DNA of 64,000 nt from Drosophila miranda. Its lineage: Eukaryota > Arthropoda > Insecta > Diptera > Drosophilidae. The stretch spans positions 5,766,001 to 5,830,000 of the forward strand of contig NC_046675.1 of the NCBI RefSeq assembly GCF_003369915.1. Direction: 5' to 3'. Position numbers and translations under genes: made by a program. Positions within the stretch are counted from its first letter, which is position 1; every line of letters begins with the position of its first letter. The notes below the pieces were generated by a model that did not search any database, was not told the origin of the DNA, and saw nothing but the letters and a program-made list of their open reading frames with translations. Shown in pieces: positions 62,361 to 64,000 of the stretch.

Positions 62361-64000
62361 GTTATTTTCTTGATTTTTGGGTGTGTTCCAGGTCTAAATG
62401 CAGAGCTTAAAGTAAGGTCTAGCGGATCGAACAGGTGTATGTACATATATGTTTACACCCTAAAAATGGCCATAGTAGTATCGTATTTTACTGAAATACC
62501 GAACAATGATCAGCTGATTACAGATGTAAACAAGAGAATAGGAACAAAGAAAATTAAATATCTTTTAGAACCTTAGGACCTTTTGCTATTAGAAGAAATA
62601 ATGGAGAAGAAGTGTAGTATGCAATCATTGCTGATGATAAAAATCCAATATTTGAATTTAACGGTTTCTACGAGAAACCATTTATATCGATATCGAAATG
62701 GTGTATTTCTTTGGTACATGCCCATTCGATTACTACTCAAAATTTTATATGGCTGTTATTTTTGTGACCTATTTTGCCATTTCACAGTGTATAGATGTGT
62801 CAGTTCATACACCGAACATTTCGCAAGCGAACTTCTGGATCCCAGGGTCTTAATCTTATGATCGTCATAAGCCAGCCAACACCTCCCTATCCCAGCAGGA
62901 CAGATGCGCACACCTTGCAAGATTCGAACCTAAGAAGCCATCTTCATCCTGGCCATCAACAACAAGGCCTTTGAGAATGGAAACCAAGGGAGGCCCACGC
63001 GGGATACTAGATTCCAGATTTATTTAGGCGGTATATACTATAAATGCTATATATTTATTCTAAGTATAGTTTTGATAAATTTAATTTTGAATTGAAAAAT
63101 CATCCATGCAAAAAATCGGGGAAATATGAAACGATATATGTACATATATGTGACTGGAAAAAATATTCTTGATCCTTGGTCCTTGATACGGACTTCATCT
63201 GATCAAGGATTTTATTCCGATCACAGGAATGAAAACCACTTTCAATTTAGTGGCACTCAGATCTTGGACACCAGTCGGATAGGACTACGTCTGTGGGGGG
63301 GAAATCGGATACGACTCGGTTTGTGGCAAAGTGCAGGCTACTTAAGTCCTCTGTGAAGGAAGATACATTTAAAATATATCCACAAATACTGATTTTACTT
63401 ACGCGTCTAGAAGCTAAGACTATGGCCAGCAGCAGGACAGCCAGTGGCTGCCCCAGTCCAGACGGAGCACATCCATCGGGCTGGCTGGTGGTAGCCGAAT
63501 ACCAGATCCGAAGATTGGCTGAATGCAATAATTTCTATATAATTCAGTTATCAATAGCTCAATTGGGTGCCAGATTTAAAATACCAGATGATGGTTTATT
63601 TATTATATATATTTATTTGTATTATTTCTGCTAACATGCATGTTTTTTTGGTGTTGGTTGTACGCGATAAATATGCATATATGTATCCATAAATACATAC
63701 ATTCACATAAATAGATACTGTATTTGCATAATGTCAATTTGATTCTTGAACCTGTTAACGCGCAGATTTGGTGTTTTTTCTATTTTCCATATCGGTATAT
63801 AACGAACATAATGCACATATAATGTATGTATGAAGTTTTGATTATGCACTACGGTTTAAAACTTTAAAACCTAAAAATCAATTTGGTTTCTTTGATAAAT
63901 ATATATTTTGGTTTATCCACTTTGCCCTAATACTTTCACGTTCGTCATCTTTTGCGTGGCTGATTAAGCGGTAAAGGACATTTCTATTGCGCGCCTTTAC
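62361..64000. other. Right-hand intergenic region
   Basis: No secure gene is present in 1.6 kb. The first part should include the dehydrogenase promoter. Near 63.40-63.50 kb, on the minus strand, a signal-peptide-like open stretch ends at a good GTAAGT donor (see findings). A tRNA-like B box near 62.93 kb lacks a matching tRNA fold. The far right is very AT-rich. Confidence 0.5.

Noticed and set aside
62921-62955. tRNA-like B box (GGTTCGAATC on the minus strand) with an A-box-like TGGCCAGG nearby
   Set aside because: The two boxes are only about 25 bp apart instead of the usual 40 or more, and no acceptor or anticodon stem can be formed.

Overview
This is nuclear DNA of a fruit fly (genus Drosophila). 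Genes are split by short GT-AG introns of 50-100 bp, spacers are AT-rich, and core-promoter motifs typical of flies (DRE, TATA, Motif-1/6/7-like) are visible. Nearly every gene is a recognisable fly gene, including ebony, Nelf-A, Oga, Rab1, AP-2 sigma, Idi and the ecdysis triggering hormone receptor (ETHR). A degraded INE-1/DINE-1-like repeat ending in an ACTCATTTTGAGTAT motif suggests the obscura group. That placement rests on memory of such repeats and is an inference.

Layout. 1-6.2 kb holds most of an abLIM/Unc-115 actin-binding LIM gene (+) whose 5' exon lies off the left edge. 7.1-8.0 kb is a NAT8-like membrane acetyltransferase (-), divergent from Oga (+, 8.25-11.6 kb). A FAM173/ATPSCKMT-type methyltransferase (-, 11.9-12.6 kb) converges on Oga and diverges from Nelf-A (+, 13.2-18.0 kb). 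Ebony (-) occupies 19.8-22.8 kb, with about 5.5 kb upstream that is probably its first intron and regulatory DNA. A TATA/initiator pair near 28.24 kb is a candidate distal promoter. 32.2-34.9 kb is a nine-exon NRF-6-type acyltransferase (+). After a small candidate two-TM gene (35.3-35.7 kb, -) comes about 11 kb without convincing coding sequence, probably the 5' region of ETHR. ETHR (+, 47.4-53.2 kb) has two alternative last exons, each encoding TM4-TM7. The right part is compact: Rab1 (-), AP-2 sigma (-), Idi (+), a TatD-family protein (-) and a short-chain dehydrogenase (-). The last 1.6 kb has no clear gene.

The genes do not form one pathway. There are a few local logics: Rab1 and AP-2 sigma are both vesicle-traffic genes, Oga and Nelf-A are nuclear regulators, and ebony and ETHR are developmentally controlled genes embedded in long noncoding DNA. 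Housekeeping genes are packed as divergent or convergent pairs sharing short spacers.

Most notable observations: (1) a pair of phase-compatible, apparently mutually exclusive exons in Unc-115, both centred on a PKPGYG motif; (2) the duplicated TM4-TM7 terminal exons of ETHR, and the absence of an in-frame ATG in its first recognisable coding exon; (3) a TatD-family protein lacking two usual metal-site residues; (4) a possible unannotated VMA21-like two-exon gene at 35.3-35.7 kb; (5) a dense cluster of palindromes and hairpins at 59.04-59.15 kb. All intron coordinates were read by eye from splice signals and reading-frame continuity; no alignment or database search was possible.
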